Source of the DNA: Synechococcus sp. HK05
GTDB lineage: Bacteria; Cyanobacteriota; Cyanobacteriia; PCC-6307; Cyanobiaceae
Reading direction: 5' to 3'
Length of the DNA stretch: 64,000 bases
Assembly: GCF_019104765.1 (NCBI RefSeq)
Contig: NZ_JAHRXJ010000002.1
Span: 195,069-259,068 of the forward strand
The translations under genes were made by a program, and so were the position numbers. Below the pieces are notes generated by a model. It was not told the DNA's origin and searched no databases. It saw nothing but the letters and a program-made list of their open reading frames with translations. Below are positions 42,634-53,925 of this stretch, in pieces. Numbering within the stretch: position 1 is the first letter of the stretch; each line of letters begins with the position of its first letter.

Positions 42634-42920
42634 CTCCAACCATGGCCACTCCCATCAGCGTCGTCCACAACCCCTCAGCTGATCAGCTCCGGCAGCTGGG
42701 CGTAGCGGATTGGCCGATCTGGAGCTGCGGGGTGAGCACGTTTCCTTGGACCTACGACGCGCAGGAAACCTGCCTGCTGCTGGAGGGTGACGTGACCGTT
42801 ACACCGGATGGCGATGAACCTGTGCGTTTCGGTGCCGGTGATTTGGTGACCTTCGCCGCTGGGCTGAGCTGCAGCTGGGATGTGCACGTCCCCGTGCGCA
42901 AGCACTACCGCTTCGGGTGA
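42630..42920 (+). CDS. Small cupin-domain protein
   Basis: A 96-residue single cupin of the DUF861/EutQ-like type. Visible are WSCGVSTFPWTYDAQETCLLLEGDVTV, then a turn and FGAGDLVTFAAGLSCSWDV. In most cupins the first motif has two His and a Glu; here Glu (QETC) is kept and the His pair is absent. Metal binding may therefore be weak or altered. Starts at 42630 (ATGA overlap with yjbQ) or 42642 are possible. Substrate unknown. Confidence 0.85.
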   Translation: MTPTMATPISVVHNPSADQLRQLGVADWPIWSCGVSTFPWTYDAQETCLLLEGDVTVTPDGDEPVRFGAGDLVTFAAGLSCSWDVHVPVRKHYRFG

Positions 42921-42950
42921 GCCAGGCTGGGCCAGACGCAACGCAGGCCG

Positions 42951-43238
42951 ATGGCTGCTGTTCCTCTCACTGCTGATCAGATTGCGGCCTTGCCCCAGCA
43001 ATGTCCGAACTGGAGCCTGGTGGGCGGGAAGCTGCGGCGTGAACTGCGGTTTGCCGATTTTGTGGAGGCGTTCGGCTTCATGGCCAGGGTGGCGCTGATC
43101 GCGGAGGCGATGGGCCACCACCCCGAATGGAGCAACGTGTGGAACCGGGTCACGATCGAGCTCACCACCCACGACACGGGTGGCCTCTCCGATCTCGACC
43201 TGCAACTGGCGCAGCGGATTGATGACCTCGCCGGCTGA
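42951..43238 (+). CDS. Pterin-4a-carbinolamine dehydratase-like protein (PCD/DCoH)
   Basis: A 95-residue PCD-fold protein: [78 protein letters not shown]. The catalytic His-His-Pro (GHHPEW) and the last-strand His (TTHDTGG) are present. Family members regenerate pterin cofactors or act in other roles when no aromatic hydroxylase is present. It ends 17 bp into the next gene. Confidence 0.93.
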   Translation: MAAVPLTADQIAALPQQCPNWSLVGGKLRRELRFADFVEAFGFMARVALIAEAMGHHPEWSNVWNRVTIELTTHDTGGLSDLDLQLAQRIDDLAG

Positions 43239-43881
43239 TCTCACGCTCCTGGCACGGGTGCTGCCGCTGGCCATCGGTGCCGCCGTGAGTCCGGTGGTGT
43301 TGGTGTGTCAGCTGCTCAATCTCTCCAGCCCCCATCGGGCCCTGGCCCGCAGCGCCGCCTTTTTGCTCGGCTGCACGCTGATGGTGTTGGTGTGGCTGCT
43401 GTGTGCCGGATGGATTGCCAGCCTGCTGCCCACGTCCCAACCCGGCCCTGATCCGATCGCGGCGGCCTTGGATGCCACCTTTGCCCTGTTGCTCTGTGCT
43501 CTGGGGCAGCGGATCCTGCAACAGCCGCGTCCAAGCGAACCCAAGCCAGCAGCGTCTGGGGTGATGGCGCCGGCCCTGAGTGGTTTGGCCCTGATGGGCT
43601 GCAACCTCTCCTCGCTGGTGCTGTTTTTACCCGCCGTGCAAGACATCAGCCGTGCGCCCCTGGCGGGTTCGGCCTGGTGGGGGGCAACCCTGCTGGTGGT
43701 TCTGTTCACCTTGCTGCCAGCCTGGCTGCCGCCGCTGCTGGCACTGCTGCTCGGTCGTCGGGGGCGTGCGGCTTTGGCGCGTTTGTCGTCTTGGGTGGTG
43801 CCGCGGCAGCGGGGGATCAACGCCTCGGTTTGTTTTGTGTTGGCGCTGGTGCTCGCGCTGCGGGCGTTAGCGCGCGCTTGA
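43222..43881 (+). CDS. GAP/LysE-like membrane exporter
   Basis: A 219-residue protein with six predicted membrane helices, starting at ATG 43222. The [43 protein letters not shown] segment and two later Leu-rich pairs are typical of the GAP (Sap/SfLAP)/LysE superfamily of small exporters. The transported substrate is not known. Its start overlaps the PCD stop by 17 bp. Its last 15 bp overlap the MscS gene on the opposite strand. Confidence 0.72.
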   Translation: MTSPADLTLLARVLPLAIGAAVSPVVLVCQLLNLSSPHRALARSAAFLLGCTLMVLVWLLCAGWIASLLPTSQPGPDPIAAALDATFALLLCALGQRILQQPRPSEPKPAASGVMAPALSGLALMGCNLSSLVLFLPAVQDISRAPLAGSAWWGATLLVVLFTLLPAWLPPLLALLLGRRGRAALARLSSWVVPRQRGINASVCFVLALVLALRALARA

Positions 43882-45465
43882 TCCCCGGGGCGGAATCGTT
43901 AAGCCATTGCTGTCGCGTTGCACTTCATAGGCCGGCGAGAGAATTTCAATGCCAGCTGTTGCGAAGCTGTCTTGAATGGCAGCCAGTAAGCGCGACAGGA
44001 TCGCGCGGTATTGGTTGGCATCGTGGATTCTGGCGTCAAGCTCATAGCTCACATGCCAATCATTCAGGCTGGTTTGCACCACGTTTGGCGCCGGTTCTTG
44101 GCAGATGCCGTCGACGGTTGCAGCAGCTTCCAGCAGCAGGGTGTGCACTTGGCGCCACGGCACCTCATAGCCGATGGTGATACAGGCATTCACCGCAACG
44201 GGCTGGCCCAGTTCACGGCTGGCCAGGCTGTAGTTGGTCACCGGATTGGCGATCACCATGGCATTGGGAATGCTCACCAGTTCATTCAGGGGTGTGAGGA
44301 TGCGGGTTACGAGCAACGCCCGTTCCTGCACCGTGCCCACAATGCTGTTGATCGCTACGCGATCTCCTTCTCTGAAACCGCGCGTGTAAATCAACATCAG
44401 ACCACTGAGGATGTTGGTGGCGATGGCACTGGATCCCAGTGCCGCCAGGATGCCAAGGAACACTCCGGCCCCTTGGAAGGCACGGCTTGTGGAGCCGGGA
44501 ATGTAGGGAAGGGCAAGCGCTAAGCCCCCAGCCACGATCAGGATTGTGGTGATCCGTGCTGTAGGTAGTGCCCATTCCGGGTAAAACCAGTCGAAGCGAA
44601 TTGTCTCGCTCTCCAGCGCCCTGAAGACACGCCGATTCAGTTTCAACAAGGTGATGACGATGGCACCAAGCAGCACCAGGGCGATCAGGTTGGGCACCAC
44701 ATTGAGCACACCACCCCATAGCTGCTGTAAGGCCAGCAGCATCTGCTCGCGCAGATCAGCGGCAAGGCCCATGGTTGGTGGAAAAAAGCTCAAGAGCAGG
44801 GGCACCATCAGATAGCTGATGGCCGCCAGTGCAGCCCAGTGCAGAGCGCCTCGCCCCAGCTGAAGGCTGCGTTGGATGTGGCCCCGGCTGATCAAGCGGT
44901 TGCCCGCCAGGCTGATGTCTGGAAATCGGCGGCTGGCCCTGCCTCCCAACCAGGTTGTGGCGCGTTGGTTCAGGCGGCGTTCCAGCTGGATCAACAGCAC
45001 ATAGCCCAGCAGCACCAGCAGGGCTATGGCCGTGCCGCGCAGCCAGGCTCCCGGTGTGCGCTGGATGCGGTAGCGCTTGATTCCGGTCTGGATCGCCTGC
45101 GCGTCGCGTTTGGCTAAGGCGCTTTGGCTCGTTTTGGCCAGTGAAGCAGCCCGTTCATCAATGGCCAGCAACGGTTTGAAGCCGCCGTCTTCCTCGCGGA
45201 TGCCGACCATGACGTACGGAGGATCGGCCTTGGTGCTGATGCGGGTTGGATCGAAGCTGTAATCCTCCGCCAGGCTGGTGATCTCGTTAGAGAGATGCCT
45301 GGCCAGCCGCTCGGGGCTTTGTGCTCCTGCGGCCGATTGCACCACCAGGATCGTTTCTCCCCCCAATTGCACAATCGCGCCCTGAGGCTGCTCAGCAGCT
45401 GCTTCCAGCCGTGTGGCCAGAAGCAATTGCAGCACCAGAACGATCCCTGTCAGCCAGAGCCTCAT
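43867..45465 (-). CDS. MscS-family mechanosensitive ion channel
   Basis: A 532-residue MscS-like channel. A signal peptide (MRLWLTGIVLVLQLLLATRLEAAA) precedes a ~120-residue periplasmic domain and several membrane helices. The pore helix and beta domain are FLGILAALGSSAIATNILSGLMLIYTRGFREGDRVAINSIVGTVQERALLVTRILTPLNELVSIPN. A C-terminal alpha/beta cage follows. It should open under membrane tension to release solutes. ATG 45465 gives the signal peptide; an upstream in-frame start at 45639 is antisense to clpB and was rejected. Confidence 0.92.
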   Translation of the reverse strand: MRLWLTGIVLVLQLLLATRLEAAAEQPQGAIVQLGGETILVVQSAAGAQSPERLARHLSNEITSLAEDYSFDPTRISTKADPPYVMVGIREEDGGFKPLLAIDERAASLAKTSQSALAKRDAQAIQTGIKRYRIQRTPGAWLRGTAIALLVLLGYVLLIQLERRLNQRATTWLGGRASRRFPDISLAGNRLISRGHIQRSLQLGRGALHWAALAAISYLMVPLLLSFFPPTMGLAADLREQMLLALQQLWGGVLNVVPNLIALVLLGAIVITLLKLNRRVFRALESETIRFDWFYPEWALPTARITTILIVAGGLALALPYIPGSTSRAFQGAGVFLGILAALGSSAIATNILSGLMLIYTRGFREGDRVAINSIVGTVQERALLVTRILTPLNELVSIPNAMVIANPVTNYSLASRELGQPVAVNACITIGYEVPWRQVHTLLLEAAATVDGICQEPAPNVVQTSLNDWHVSYELDARIHDANQYRAILSRLLAAIQDSFATAGIEILSPAYEVQRDSNGLTIPPRGSSAR

Positions 45466-45547
45466 CAGCGTCGAGGTGGAAGCAGTCGCTTCCACCCTGA
45501 TGACGCCTGGCGTGGGTGACCAGGGATCGTTGTAGTTGTTACGGGAT

Positions 45548-48178
<2,631 letters not shown>

Positions 48179-48288
48179 GAAGACCTCCCTCTCTGGGTGG
48201 GTTGTCAGAACCGTATGGCCGCTGTTGGAAGCCGGAGGAGAGGAGAACCGAATCGTTTCTGACGGTCCTCCTCCCTGCGGTCGTGCAG

Positions 48289-48307
48289 ACCGGCAAGCGC
48301 TGCCGGT
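48289..48307 (-). other. Perfect 7-bp hairpin next to the secreted-protein gene stop
   Basis: The inverted repeat ACCGGCA-AGCGC-TGCCGGT lies 6 bp beyond the stop of the minus-strand gene at 48314. It resembles a terminator stem but has no T-run on either strand. It could be a 3' stabilising element. Confidence 0.45.
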
Positions 48308-48313
48308 TAGCCG

Positions 48314-48676
48314 TCAGCGAGGCGTGCCGTTGTAGCCCACGTTGGTGATGGTGCGGCCATCAGGAGACACGCTTACTTGTGTTTCGGTGGTGGGGGCAAG
48401 GCCTTCCTGCTGCCAGCCGGGGGCACCGCCGAGGAAGCGGAAGGTGAAGCCCTGGCTGTTGTTCTGAATCAGGCAGGAACCGCCGCCATCGCTGGTGTTG
48501 AACATGCAGGCCGCCGGGCGATACACGGACAGGCCGCCGTTGTTATTCACCGCCCAGTTCCTGGCAAGATTCACCGCGCGCACGTTGGAATCTGTCACCT
48601 GGGCCAGCGCCGCACCGGCAGAGAGAGCCGCTGTGGCAGCCGCCATCAGCGAGAAACGAAGAGTTTTGAGTGCCAT
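48314..48676 (-). CDS. Secreted hypothetical protein
   Basis: A 120-residue protein with a clean signal peptide (FSLMAAATAALSAGAALAQ). The mature ~95 residues are rich in Asn, Gly and Thr: VTDSNVRAVNLARNWAVNN, VYRPAACMFNTSDGGGSCL (two Cys, a likely disulfide), GFTFRFLGGAPGWQQEG and a final VSVSPDGRTITNVGYNG. No family is recognised. It lies between clpB and the tandem Gly/Trp-rich genes. It shares export but no clear sequence with them. Confidence 0.75.
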   Translation of the reverse strand: MALKTLRFSLMAAATAALSAGAALAQVTDSNVRAVNLARNWAVNNNGGLSVYRPAACMFNTSDGGGSCLIQNNSQGFTFRFLGGAPGWQQEGLAPTTETQVSVSPDGRTITNVGYNGTPR

Positions 48677-48790
48677 GACGCACGAGTCACACCATTTCAG
48701 TGTGGCGATCTGCTGCAGGTTGCGCAGCGTGGATGACGCAGCTCGTTACTGAACTGCTATCACGTGGCTATCGCTCATCCTGCATCCCTG

Positions 48791-49705
48791 ATGGGTTCCG
48801 CATCGATTCGCCGGCGTTCTGTTAGCGCATTTGCATCGGCGTTGGTCTTGGCCCTGCTCGTGCCAGCAGCCGGAGTCGCCCGCGATGGAGGTGGCGGTCA
48901 TGCCGGTGGTGGTTTTCACGGCGGTGGTGGTGGCCACGGTGGCGGCGGTCATCGCGCAGCTGGTGGTTATCACCATCAGTACGGCGGCGGGGCCCGCACA
49001 CCTGCGCTCCATCACAACATCAGCCGCGACGACTACAACCGCGCCACCAATAACGGCCGCGACCGCTTTGAGCCCAGCCGCCTGGGCTGGGGCAACCGCA
49101 ACTGGAATCAGCGTGATTGGAGCGGCGATCACTGGGGGTATGACAACTGGGGCAATCGCTGGAATGGCGGTTGGAACAACCACTGGAGCAACGGTGGCTT
49201 CTGGGGCGATCGCCCTTGGAGCTACGGCTGGTACAACTGGTCGCCCAACACCTGGGGATGGTGGGGCGGCAATGCTGAGGCCTGGGGCTTGGCTGGCTTG
49301 GCCACCGGCGCGGTGATCACCGATCTTGTGAACAATGCCAGCGATCAGCAGTCGCCTGTGATTGAGGTGCCGGATAGCAACTACCAACTCAATTACGGCA
49401 CGGTGGATGCCGTGGGCAACAGTGGTGCCAACTTCAGTTATTCGGTGGCCAGCAGCGCACCGGTTCAGGGTGGTGCCAACTGTCAGGAGGGGCTGCTGGA
49501 TGGTCAGGTTCCCTCCAGTGCTGCTCAGGCACAGCTGCTCAACGCCGCATGTCAGGTGGCCTACGGGCCAGATCCCAAGGGCTCTCCACTGACACGCCTT
49601 TGGTCACCCTCTCCTGCAGTGCGGGAGTGGTTGCTGCTCCTGCTGGGCGGTGGCATCGGCTTCGGTGGCTACGCGTTGTTCAAGCGAGCGCAGAAAACCT
49701 CCTGA
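48791..49705 (+). CDS. Secreted Gly/His/Trp/Asn-rich protein with C-terminal membrane tail (paralogue 1)
   Basis: A 304-residue protein from ATG 48791. A signal peptide is followed by a Gly/His-rich stretch (GGGHAGGGFHGGGGGHGGGG), a Trp/Asn/Gly-rich stretch (WNQRDWSGDHWGYDNWGNRW and on to WGWWGG), then a conserved domain starting AWGLAGLATGAVITDLVNNASD with a glycine-zipper look, then LNYGTVDAVGN, NCQEGLLDGQVP and AQLLNAACQVAYG. Unlike its neighbour it ends in a Ser/Pro spacer, a hydrophobic helix (EWLLLLLGGGIGFGGYALF) and a basic end. The tail suggests membrane anchoring. No function is recognised. Paralogue 2 is about 100 bp downstream. Confidence 0.82.
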   Translation: MGSASIRRRSVSAFASALVLALLVPAAGVARDGGGGHAGGGFHGGGGGHGGGGHRAAGGYHHQYGGGARTPALHHNISRDDYNRATNNGRDRFEPSRLGWGNRNWNQRDWSGDHWGYDNWGNRWNGGWNNHWSNGGFWGDRPWSYGWYNWSPNTWGWWGGNAEAWGLAGLATGAVITDLVNNASDQQSPVIEVPDSNYQLNYGTVDAVGNSGANFSYSVASSAPVQGGANCQEGLLDGQVPSSAAQAQLLNAACQVAYGPDPKGSPLTRLWSPSPAVREWLLLLLGGGIGFGGYALFKRAQKTS

Positions 49706-49801
49706 GGGTTATGTGACAGTCCGCTGCAGAACGGTCCTCCTTTTGCAGCGGGGGTGGTCACGATTGGGGCGTTGTTGTGCTGGTGTCGCCAGCTTCCTTG
49801 G

Positions 49802-50530
49802 ATGCGTCGCTCTTCACGCTTCTCGGCCGCCGTTCTCTCCGCACTGCTGCTGGGAACCATCGCCTCACCCTTGCTAGGCCACGCCCGCGGTGGCGGCGGT
49901 GGACGCGGGGGTGGTGGTTTTCATGGCGGTGGTGGCGGCCGCAGTTGGGGTGGTGCTGGCCGTGATGGCAGCAGCTGGGGCGGCGGTAACTACCACTTCC
50001 AGAACAATGACTGGAAGCGTGGCTATCAAGGTGATCACCCGATGTATGGAGCTGGTGCACGCGACAGCTTCAACAACGACAAGATCAACGTGAATAACAA
50101 CTTCTACCGCCGTGATTACAACGGCTGGAACGACAACTGGCGCAACGGCGGCTATTGGAATAACCGCCCCTGGAACCACGGTTGGTACAACAACGGTTGG
50201 GGTGGCTGGGGTTGGTGGGGTGCCAACGCCGCAGCCTGGGGTGTGGCTGGTCTGGCCACCGGCGCCGCGATCACGGGATTGGTCGATGCTGCGTCCAACA
50301 ACAGCTCACCGGTGATCGTGGTGCCCAACACCAGCTATGAGCTCAACTACGGCTCCGTTGAGGGTGTGGGCAGCTATGGCGTGAGCTTCAACTACAACGT
50401 GGATGGCAGCAGCTTGATGGGCGCTGCCAATTGCCAGCAGGGCCTGCTCAATGGTCAGGTGCCTGGTACATCTGATCAGGCACAGCTGCTCAATGCGGTG
50501 TGCCAGGTGGCCTACGGCTCCGGAAGCTGA
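49802..50530 (+). CDS. Secreted Gly/Trp/Asn-rich protein (paralogue 2)
   Basis: A 242-residue protein from ATG 49802. It has a signal peptide (SRFSAAVLSALLLGTIASPLLGHA), a Gly/Arg-rich stretch, a Trp/Asn/Gly-rich middle (NDNWRNGGYWNNRPWNHGWYNN), then the same domain as paralogue 1: AWGVAGLATGAAITGLVDAAS, SYELNYGSVEGVGSYGV, NCQQGLLNGQVP and DQAQLLNAVCQVAYG. It stops right after this domain, so it has no membrane tail. Two conserved Cys flank the GLL motif. GTG 49754 would add 16 residues and is not preferred. Its last 19 bp overlap the next, opposite gene. Confidence 0.82.
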   Translation: MRRSSRFSAAVLSALLLGTIASPLLGHARGGGGGRGGGGFHGGGGGRSWGGAGRDGSSWGGGNYHFQNNDWKRGYQGDHPMYGAGARDSFNNDKINVNNNFYRRDYNGWNDNWRNGGYWNNRPWNHGWYNNGWGGWGWWGANAAAWGVAGLATGAAITGLVDAASNNSSPVIVVPNTSYELNYGSVEGVGSYGVSFNYNVDGSSLMGAANCQQGLLNGQVPGTSDQAQLLNAVCQVAYGSGS

Positions 50531-50898
50531 CGCCGTTGGCTCAGGCCGTCCCCTGCCGGCAGGGGGACGGCCCCTTGGGCTTGTCCACACAAGCGGGTTG
50601 GGCAGCCGTCGGGTCCGTAGATCGCATCATTGGGCGAGAGGCAGCCGAGCTTGTTTTTGGCGGCCACCTCGTCGGGCGGCAGACGCATCGGTTGAATGTC
50701 GCCAGCTGAGACATTCACGATCGCTGGGCAGCTGCTGGCAGGCAGGACTGGCTGGCCTGGTTTGAACACTGCCGGTGTTCCGCCGCCGCGGATCAGCTTC
50801 AGGGCGGGGTCGCTGGCTTGCGCCTGGGCCATGGCGCTGCCGCTGAGCAACAGCAAGGGAATCGCCAGATGGCTCAGCTTGCGGAAGGCGCTCGCCAT
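50512..50898 (-). CDS. Secreted Cys-containing hypothetical protein
   Basis: A 128-residue protein from ATG 50898. It has a signal peptide (KLSHLAIPLLLLSGSAMAQAQA) and a mature part with four Cys: SSCPAIVNVSAGDIQPMRLPPDE, KLGCLSPNDAIYGPDGCPTRLCGQ, then a Pro/Gln/Arg-rich end. The central section repeats the CP and CLS pairs, with spacing suggestive of two disulfides. No family is recognised. Its 3' end overlaps paralogue 2 by 19 bp on the opposite strand. Confidence 0.68.
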   Translation of the reverse strand: MASAFRKLSHLAIPLLLLSGSAMAQAQASDPALKLIRGGGTPAVFKPGQPVLPASSCPAIVNVSAGDIQPMRLPPDEVAAKNKLGCLSPNDAIYGPDGCPTRLCGQAQGAVPLPAGDGLSQRRQLPEP

Positions 50899-50930
50899 GA
50901 TGGCGCTGCAATGGCGCTCCAGTGTGGCGG

Positions 50931-51143
50931 ATGGATCAGGAATCACGGTCTGAGTTGCTGAAGCGACTGGCGGATGAGTCGTTTGCGTTTGATGGCACCG
51001 CCAGCGATCCGGAGCGCAATTGCTGGCTGGTGGTGCACCGGCATCTCCATGGCGTCCTCCCGAGCGAATACGACATCCGGGAGATCGATGAAGCCCTCTA
51101 CCTGGAGGTGCTCGAGCAGCGGAGGGCTCTTTCGGCCCGTTGA
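50931..51143 (+). CDS. Small soluble hypothetical protein
   Basis: A possible 70-residue protein from ATG 50931. It is charged and helical (DQESRSELLKRLADESFAF ... IDEALYLEVLEQRRAL) with one Cys and a His pair (VVHRHLHGVLP). No signal peptide or family is recognised. It is divergent from the preceding secreted-protein gene by 32 bp. The even use of charged residues favours a real product, but it may be chance. Confidence 0.5.
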   Translation: MDQESRSELLKRLADESFAFDGTASDPERNCWLVVHRHLHGVLPSEYDIREIDEALYLEVLEQRRALSAR

Positions 51144-51333
51144 GAGCCGGAGCCTTGGATCAGGGGAGGAATGGCCGGCAGGGCTGATTGCCGCAGAAAT
51201 GTTGCCGCAGCAGCAGCCTGTTGGGCGGGATTGCGCGGTGGGGTGAGCCGCTGAACAGAGCCCGGCATCGTGAACGGGGCGGTGGTCTTCACCTTGGCGC
51301 CGGATCCGGCGTCCGGCAACCGCTACCGCCCAC

Positions 51334-51358
51334 AAAAAAGCCGCCCCTCGGGGCGGCT
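51334..51358 (-). terminator. Intrinsic terminator of petJ
   Basis: On the minus strand the stem AGCCGCCCC-GAG-GGGCGGCT is followed by six T residues, 24 bp after the petJ stop codon. A classic Rho-independent terminator. Confidence 0.93.
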
Positions 51359-51382
51359 TAGTGCAGCAGGGGCTGATGAGAA

Positions 51383-51724
51383 TCAGGCCCAGCCCTTCTG
51401 GCTCATCGATTCCACGTAGGCAGCCACATCAGCGATGTCATCGGCGCTGAGCTTGCCACCGAAGGCGGGCATGGCGTTCTTGCCGTTGGTCACCTGATAT
51501 TGGATGGCCTCTTCATGGCCAGCGCTGTAGTTAGCCAGGTAGGCCTCGAGGGCATCTTTCTTGAGGGTGCGCTCAGCGTTCACCACGTTGCCGCCGCCCA
51601 TGTGGCAAGCAGCGCAGTTGGCGGAGAACACCTGAGCACCGTGATCGGCGTCAGCGGCGAAGCTGGGGGCAGCACCCAGCACCAGCGCCAGGCAAAGGGC
51701 AATGACAGAGAGAAGACGGCGCAT
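51383..51724 (-). CDS. petJ: Cytochrome c6
   Basis: A 113-residue preprotein of the lumenal electron carrier that replaces plastocyanin between cytochrome b6f and photosystem I. The signal peptide ends PSFA; the mature protein has the heme site CAACH, and the axial Met in [10 protein letters not shown], with the C-terminal [17 protein letters not shown] helix typical of c6. It starts at ATG 51724. It has its own terminator, so it is likely monocistronic. Confidence 0.95.
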   Translation of the reverse strand: MRRLLSVIALCLALVLGAAPSFAADADHGAQVFSANCAACHMGGGNVVNAERTLKKDALEAYLANYSAGHEEAIQYQVTNGKNAMPAFGGKLSADDIADVAAYVESMSQKGWA

Positions 51725-51839
51725 TGGAGCTCGTGCAACCTGGCCAAATTAGAAGGCCACTGTTCCATCTGTGCGGGATGCTGCAGAGGTTCGCAACATT
51801 TGAAACGTCTGCCGCTGTCAGGGTTGCTAGGGGTTGGCG

Positions 51840-52844
51840 CTAGCCGCGATGGCGCAACCCGGCGTCGTCGAACACCGCTTCGAGCGTGGGGGCGTGACTC
51901 ACCAGTCCGAAGCGCTCCGGTGGGCTGATCGGGTGGTGCACAAAGTGGCGCTGGCGAATGGAGAAGCGATCCCAGGCATTCACCTCAATGCGCAACAGCT
52001 TGATCAGCCCTTCAATCAGCCAACCCTGAAGGTCGACGCCCACCGGCGGCAGCCAGCTGCGGCGCCAGCGGCACAGCCGCTTCACCGTGTCGTTCACGCT
52101 GACAGCGGGTTGGCCCAGCACTAGGCGCCGCACCGCACCTTGCCCGGGTTCAGGATTGGCCTGATGGGGGCTGGTGGCCAGGTGCACGCACACCCGCGCG
52201 ATGTCAGCGGCATGGATGAAGTGGAAGGAGGCATCGGCGCGAAGCCATTTGGCCAGCCAGAGCCAGCGCGCGCCCTCCTTCAGGCCTTCTGTGAGGTAGC
52301 TGGTGGGAAAAGGGCCGCTCCGATCGACGCGGCCTCCGAACACGAGGGTGGGAAACACCGCCACGATCCGCTCGGCCAGGGGGTGCTGCTCGAGCTCACC
52401 CAAACACTGCGCTTTGGTTTGGATGTATTCGGTGCCATAGGCCATCGCCTCCGGCAGCAGCTCGAGATCTCGGTTGAGGATGCTGGCGGTGGAGAAATAC
52501 ACCACCTGCTCCAGCACCGCTGGATCAGTGGCCGCCAGCATCTGTTTCACCGCCACCACGTTCACCTGCTGGGCCCGCTGGGGGTCACCCCAGGCGGTGG
52601 CGGTGTGAATGATGCGCGTCGCTGAAGCGATTGCTGCCCGGTGGGGTTCAGGATCCCTCAGATCCCCCACCAGCAGCGTGATGCGCGGATGATCCGCCGG
52701 CACCGCCGTGAGCTTGGCGGGGTCCCGGAGCCAGAGCAGCAGCTGCGCGTCGGTTTCCCGCAGCAGCTGCTCCGCAATGTGTTGACCAACGCACCCGGAG
52801 GCGCCGGTGATCAGGATCCTGGCCGGCGCTGCCTGGTGGCTCAA
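51840..52844 (-). CDS. Extended SDR / NAD-dependent epimerase-dehydratase family protein
   Basis: A 334-residue extended short-chain dehydrogenase. It has the N-terminal [19 protein letters not shown] Rossmann motif, GDLRDPE, the [11 protein letters not shown] segment, VYFSTASI and the catalytic YIQTK (Tyr-x3-Lys), followed by the substrate domain. It resembles 3beta-HSD/epimerase-type members without a diagnostic substrate signature. Its ATG overlaps the hemE stop by four bases, so it is coupled to uroporphyrinogen decarboxylase. A role near tetrapyrrole metabolism is possible but unproven. Confidence 0.88.
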   Translation of the reverse strand: MSHQAAPARILITGASGCVGQHIAEQLLRETDAQLLLWLRDPAKLTAVPADHPRITLLVGDLRDPEPHRAAIASATRIIHTATAWGDPQRAQQVNVVAVKQMLAATDPAVLEQVVYFSTASILNRDLELLPEAMAYGTEYIQTKAQCLGELEQHPLAERIVAVFPTLVFGGRVDRSGPFPTSYLTEGLKEGARWLWLAKWLRADASFHFIHAADIARVCVHLATSPHQANPEPGQGAVRRLVLGQPAVSVNDTVKRLCRWRRSWLPPVGVDLQGWLIEGLIKLLRIEVNAWDRFSIRQRHFVHHPISPPERFGLVSHAPTLEAVFDDAGLRHRG

Positions 52845-53899
52845 GCGGCAGCTCCGAGGCGCTCCATCACGCTCTTGCCAGCTTCGAAGAAGAACTGACC
52901 GTTCTCTTCAGGCGTGCCGGGCAGGATGCCGTGGCCCAGGTTGAGGATGTGCTTGCGGCCGCGGGCCTTGCGCACCGTGTCGTCGATGCGCTCCTGGATC
53001 GCCTTGTGACTGCCGAACAGCAGGCCGGGATCCACGTTGCCCTGCACACCCACGTGCTCCGGCAGGCGGGCGAGGCCCTCAGCCATGTCCACGGTCCAAT
53101 CGAGCGACACGATGTCGACACCGGTGCGGGCCATCCGTTCGATCACGCCGGCGCTGCCGGAGATGTAGAGGATGAAGGGGGTGTCGGGGTGGGTCTGCTT
53201 CACCAGGTCCACCACCTTCTTCTGATACGGCGCCGCGAAGGTGTCGTAATCGGCGGGGCTGAGCTGGCCGGCCCAGGAATCAAACATCTGCACCACCTGA
53301 GCGCCGGAATCGATCTGGTAGCGCAGGTAGGCCGCGATCGATTCAGCGAAGTGATCCAGCAGCTTGTGCAGCAGCTCGGGTTCGCGGAAGGCCATCGCCT
53401 TGATCACCGCGTAGTTCTTGCTGCTCTTGCCTTCCACCACATAGGCGGCCAGGGTCCAGGGAGCACCCACGAAACCGAGCACCGCGGCCTGGTTGCCCAC
53501 GGCGCTGCGCAGGCGGGTGAGCACCTCACCCACAAACGGCATGCTTTCGGCCGGGTTGAGGGGGGTCAGCGCCTCCACCTGGGCCATCGAGCGGATTGGG
53601 TCGTGGATCAGCGGGCCCTTGCTCTCCACGATGTCGAAGTTGATCCCCATCCCCGGCAGGGGGGTGAGGATGTCGGAGAAGAGGATCACGCCGTCGGGCT
53701 TGAAGGCCTCGAAGGGCTGCATCGAGATCTCAAACGAGAGATCCGGGTTCTCCGAGCGTTCGCGGAAGCCGGGATGGCGGTCGCGCAGGTCGCGGTACAC
53801 CTTCATGTAGCGGCCGGCCTGGCGCATCATCCACACCGGAGGCCGCTCCACCTGCTCACCTCGGGCGGCGCGCAGCAGCAGGGGGGCGGTTTCGGTCAT
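52841..53899 (-). CDS. hemE: Uroporphyrinogen decarboxylase
   Basis: A 352-residue HemE, which converts uroporphyrinogen III to coproporphyrinogen III for heme and chlorophyll. The N-terminal [20 protein letters not shown] signature, the [13 protein letters not shown] loop with its catalytic Asp, [16 protein letters not shown] and the C-terminal [15 protein letters not shown] motif are all intact. It starts at ATG 53899, 26 bp after glgB, and is coupled to the SDR gene. With hemC at 34 kb it represents the tetrapyrrole pathway in this window. Confidence 0.97.
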   Translation of the reverse strand: MTETAPLLLRAARGEQVERPPVWMMRQAGRYMKVYRDLRDRHPGFRERSENPDLSFEISMQPFEAFKPDGVILFSDILTPLPGMGINFDIVESKGPLIHDPIRSMAQVEALTPLNPAESMPFVGEVLTRLRSAVGNQAAVLGFVGAPWTLAAYVVEGKSSKNYAVIKAMAFREPELLHKLLDHFAESIAAYLRYQIDSGAQVVQMFDSWAGQLSPADYDTFAAPYQKKVVDLVKQTHPDTPFILYISGSAGVIERMARTGVDIVSLDWTVDMAEGLARLPEHVGVQGNVDPGLLFGSHKAIQERIDDTVRKARGRKHILNLGHGILPGTPEENGQFFFEAGKSVMERLGAAA

Positions 53900-53925
53900 G
53901 AATGAAGGGGACGCGAAGCGCGAAC

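Noticed and set aside
48289-48307. Hairpin considered as an intrinsic terminator
   Set aside because: No T-run follows on either strand; kept only as a structural element.
51144-51333. Short frames between the 70-codon gene and the petJ terminator
   Set aside because: None has a plausible start, family motif or regular composition; the stretch appears non-coding.
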